NCBI GenBank assembly: GCA_022599995.1
Contig: JAHZLG010000036.1
Span: forward strand, 1 to 5,070
DNA: 5,070 bases
Source of the DNA: Alphaproteobacteria bacterium
GTDB taxonomy: Bacteria > Pseudomonadota > Alphaproteobacteria > CBDBCS01 > JAHZLG01
Direction of reading: 5' to 3'
How positions within the stretch are numbered: the stretch's first letter is position 1; each line of letters starts with the position of its first letter. Shown here in pieces: positions 4,552 through 5,070 of the stretch. The position numbers and the translations under genes were made by a program. The notes under the pieces were generated by a model. It saw only the letters and a list, made by a program, of their open reading frames with translations, did no database searches and was not told where the DNA came from.

Positions 4552-5070
4552 TTAGGGGCGAATCTTTGCCATGACCGCCTCGTGGGCCAAACGCTCGTCA
4601 TCACGCAAGGTTGCGTACTGCGGCGTCCGTCCCGCGTAGCCGGCCGAATCGCCGTTGTGGGTGTTCTCGTGGAGATTCAACGCGGTATCGGTAACCGGGT
4701 GTTGTGCCGTCATCTCACCGAGCAGGCTAACTTGGGCGGTGTACCCCTGCAGAATTTGATAGACCTGAACCAGTAATTCTGCATCGAGCAAGGCGCCATG
4801 TCCTTGGGCGACGCGCTGTTCCAGACTGATACCAAAGCGATCACACAGAGCATCCAAACGGGCACTCTGATTGGGGTATTTGCGGCGAGCAAGGGCGACT
4901 GTATCAATAATCTGATTGCCCTCAAATGGCACGTGTCCTGTGGCTTGCCGATACTCGCTGCGCAGGAATCCCACGTCGAATTCGGCATTGTGTGCCACTA
5001 TTGGCGCGTCGCCCAGGAATTCTGTTAGCTCTGCGGCGATCTCTTGGAATGGAGGGGCGTGTAGCACATC
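4552..5070 (-). CDS. dnaQ: DNA polymerase III epsilon subunit (3'-5' proofreading exonuclease), N-terminus outside window
   Basis: Epsilon is the proofreading DEDDh exonuclease of the replicative polymerase core, binding alpha and theta-type partners. The gene enters from the right edge and about 172 C-terminal residues are visible. Counting from the edge Asp, the Exo II motif HNAEFDVGFL is at 27-36 with catalytic Asp32. The Exo III-epsilon motif HGALLDAELL is at 91-100 with catalytic His91 and Asp96. NQIIDTVALARRKYP (52-66) and ARLDALCDRFGI (70-81) match the bacterial epsilon family rather than generic exonucleases. After a variable linker (about 118-153) the protein ends with YATLRDDERLAHEAVMAKI, the conserved-type C-terminal tail that contacts alpha. 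The Exo I motif (DxExTG) must lie beyond position 5070. The in-frame GTG at 5065-5067 is internal, since the upstream codon continues the family sequence (DVL). The stop TAA is followed by the 178-residue unknown gene 67 bp downstream. Confidence 0.93.
   Translation of the reverse strand, partial: DVLHAPPFQEIAAELTEFLGDAPIVAHNAEFDVGFLRSEYRQATGHVPFEGNQIIDTVALARRKYPNQSARLDALCDRFGISLEQRVAQGHGALLDAELLVQVYQILQGYTAQVSLLGEMTAQHPVTDTALNLHENTHNGDSAGYAGRTPQYATLRDDERLAHEAVMAKIRP

Noticed and set aside
5065..5067. GTG as a dnaQ start codon
   Set aside because: The frame continues upstream to the window edge with a residue fitting the epsilon family, and the Exo I motif is still missing, so the real start is outside.
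1..5070. CRISPR array, insertion sequence, prophage or toxin-antitoxin system
   Set aside because: No spaced direct repeats, transposase or integrase motifs, terminal inverted repeats or small paired ORFs were found. The tRNA has no adjacent integrase or attachment-site duplication.

Overview
The window looks like an ordinary chromosomal stretch of a fairly GC-rich alphaproteobacterium. The best taxonomic clue is serC, which belongs to the divergent 'Methanosarcina-type' phosphoserine aminotransferase class that is common in Alphaproteobacteria. A long SdhE, a CGSGITA-type mercaptopyruvate sulfurtransferase and a DnaQ-type epsilon subunit fit the same picture. Genus cannot be fixed by eye, and no phage, IS or CRISPR signature is visible.

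Layout. On the minus strand at the left edge lies a tRNA-Pro(UGG) gene with a good sigma70-like promoter and a GC-rich discriminator. A C-rich spacer then leads into four plus-strand genes: a pirin-family cupin (238-1065), the SDH flavinylation factor sdhE (1185-1571), a two-domain sulfurtransferase sseA (1564-2505, overlapping sdhE by 8 bp) and serC (2704-3861). A strong imperfect stem-loop (1079-1118) separates pirin from sdhE, and a 9-bp tandem repeat with strong G-quadruplex potential (2533-2576) separates sseA from serC. On the minus strand, converging on serC, are the 3' two-thirds or so of dnaQ (4552-5070, running off the window) followed by an unrecognised 178-residue protein (3948-4484). 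A 19-bp dyad lies just upstream of the start of that protein.

Functional reading. sdhE and sseA are probably translationally coupled: SdhE supports FAD attachment to SdhA, and SseA handles sulfur transfer from 3-mercaptopyruvate. SerC makes phosphoserine and so feeds serine and cysteine metabolism, but the usual partner serA does not follow it. These are housekeeping functions. I see no convincing new defence, mobile or biosynthetic system. The points worth a second look are the lineage-specific protein extensions (SdhE, pirin), the C-homopolymer runs near the 5' ends of three genes, the quadruplex repeat, the intergenic stem-loops and the unknown dnaQ-linked protein.
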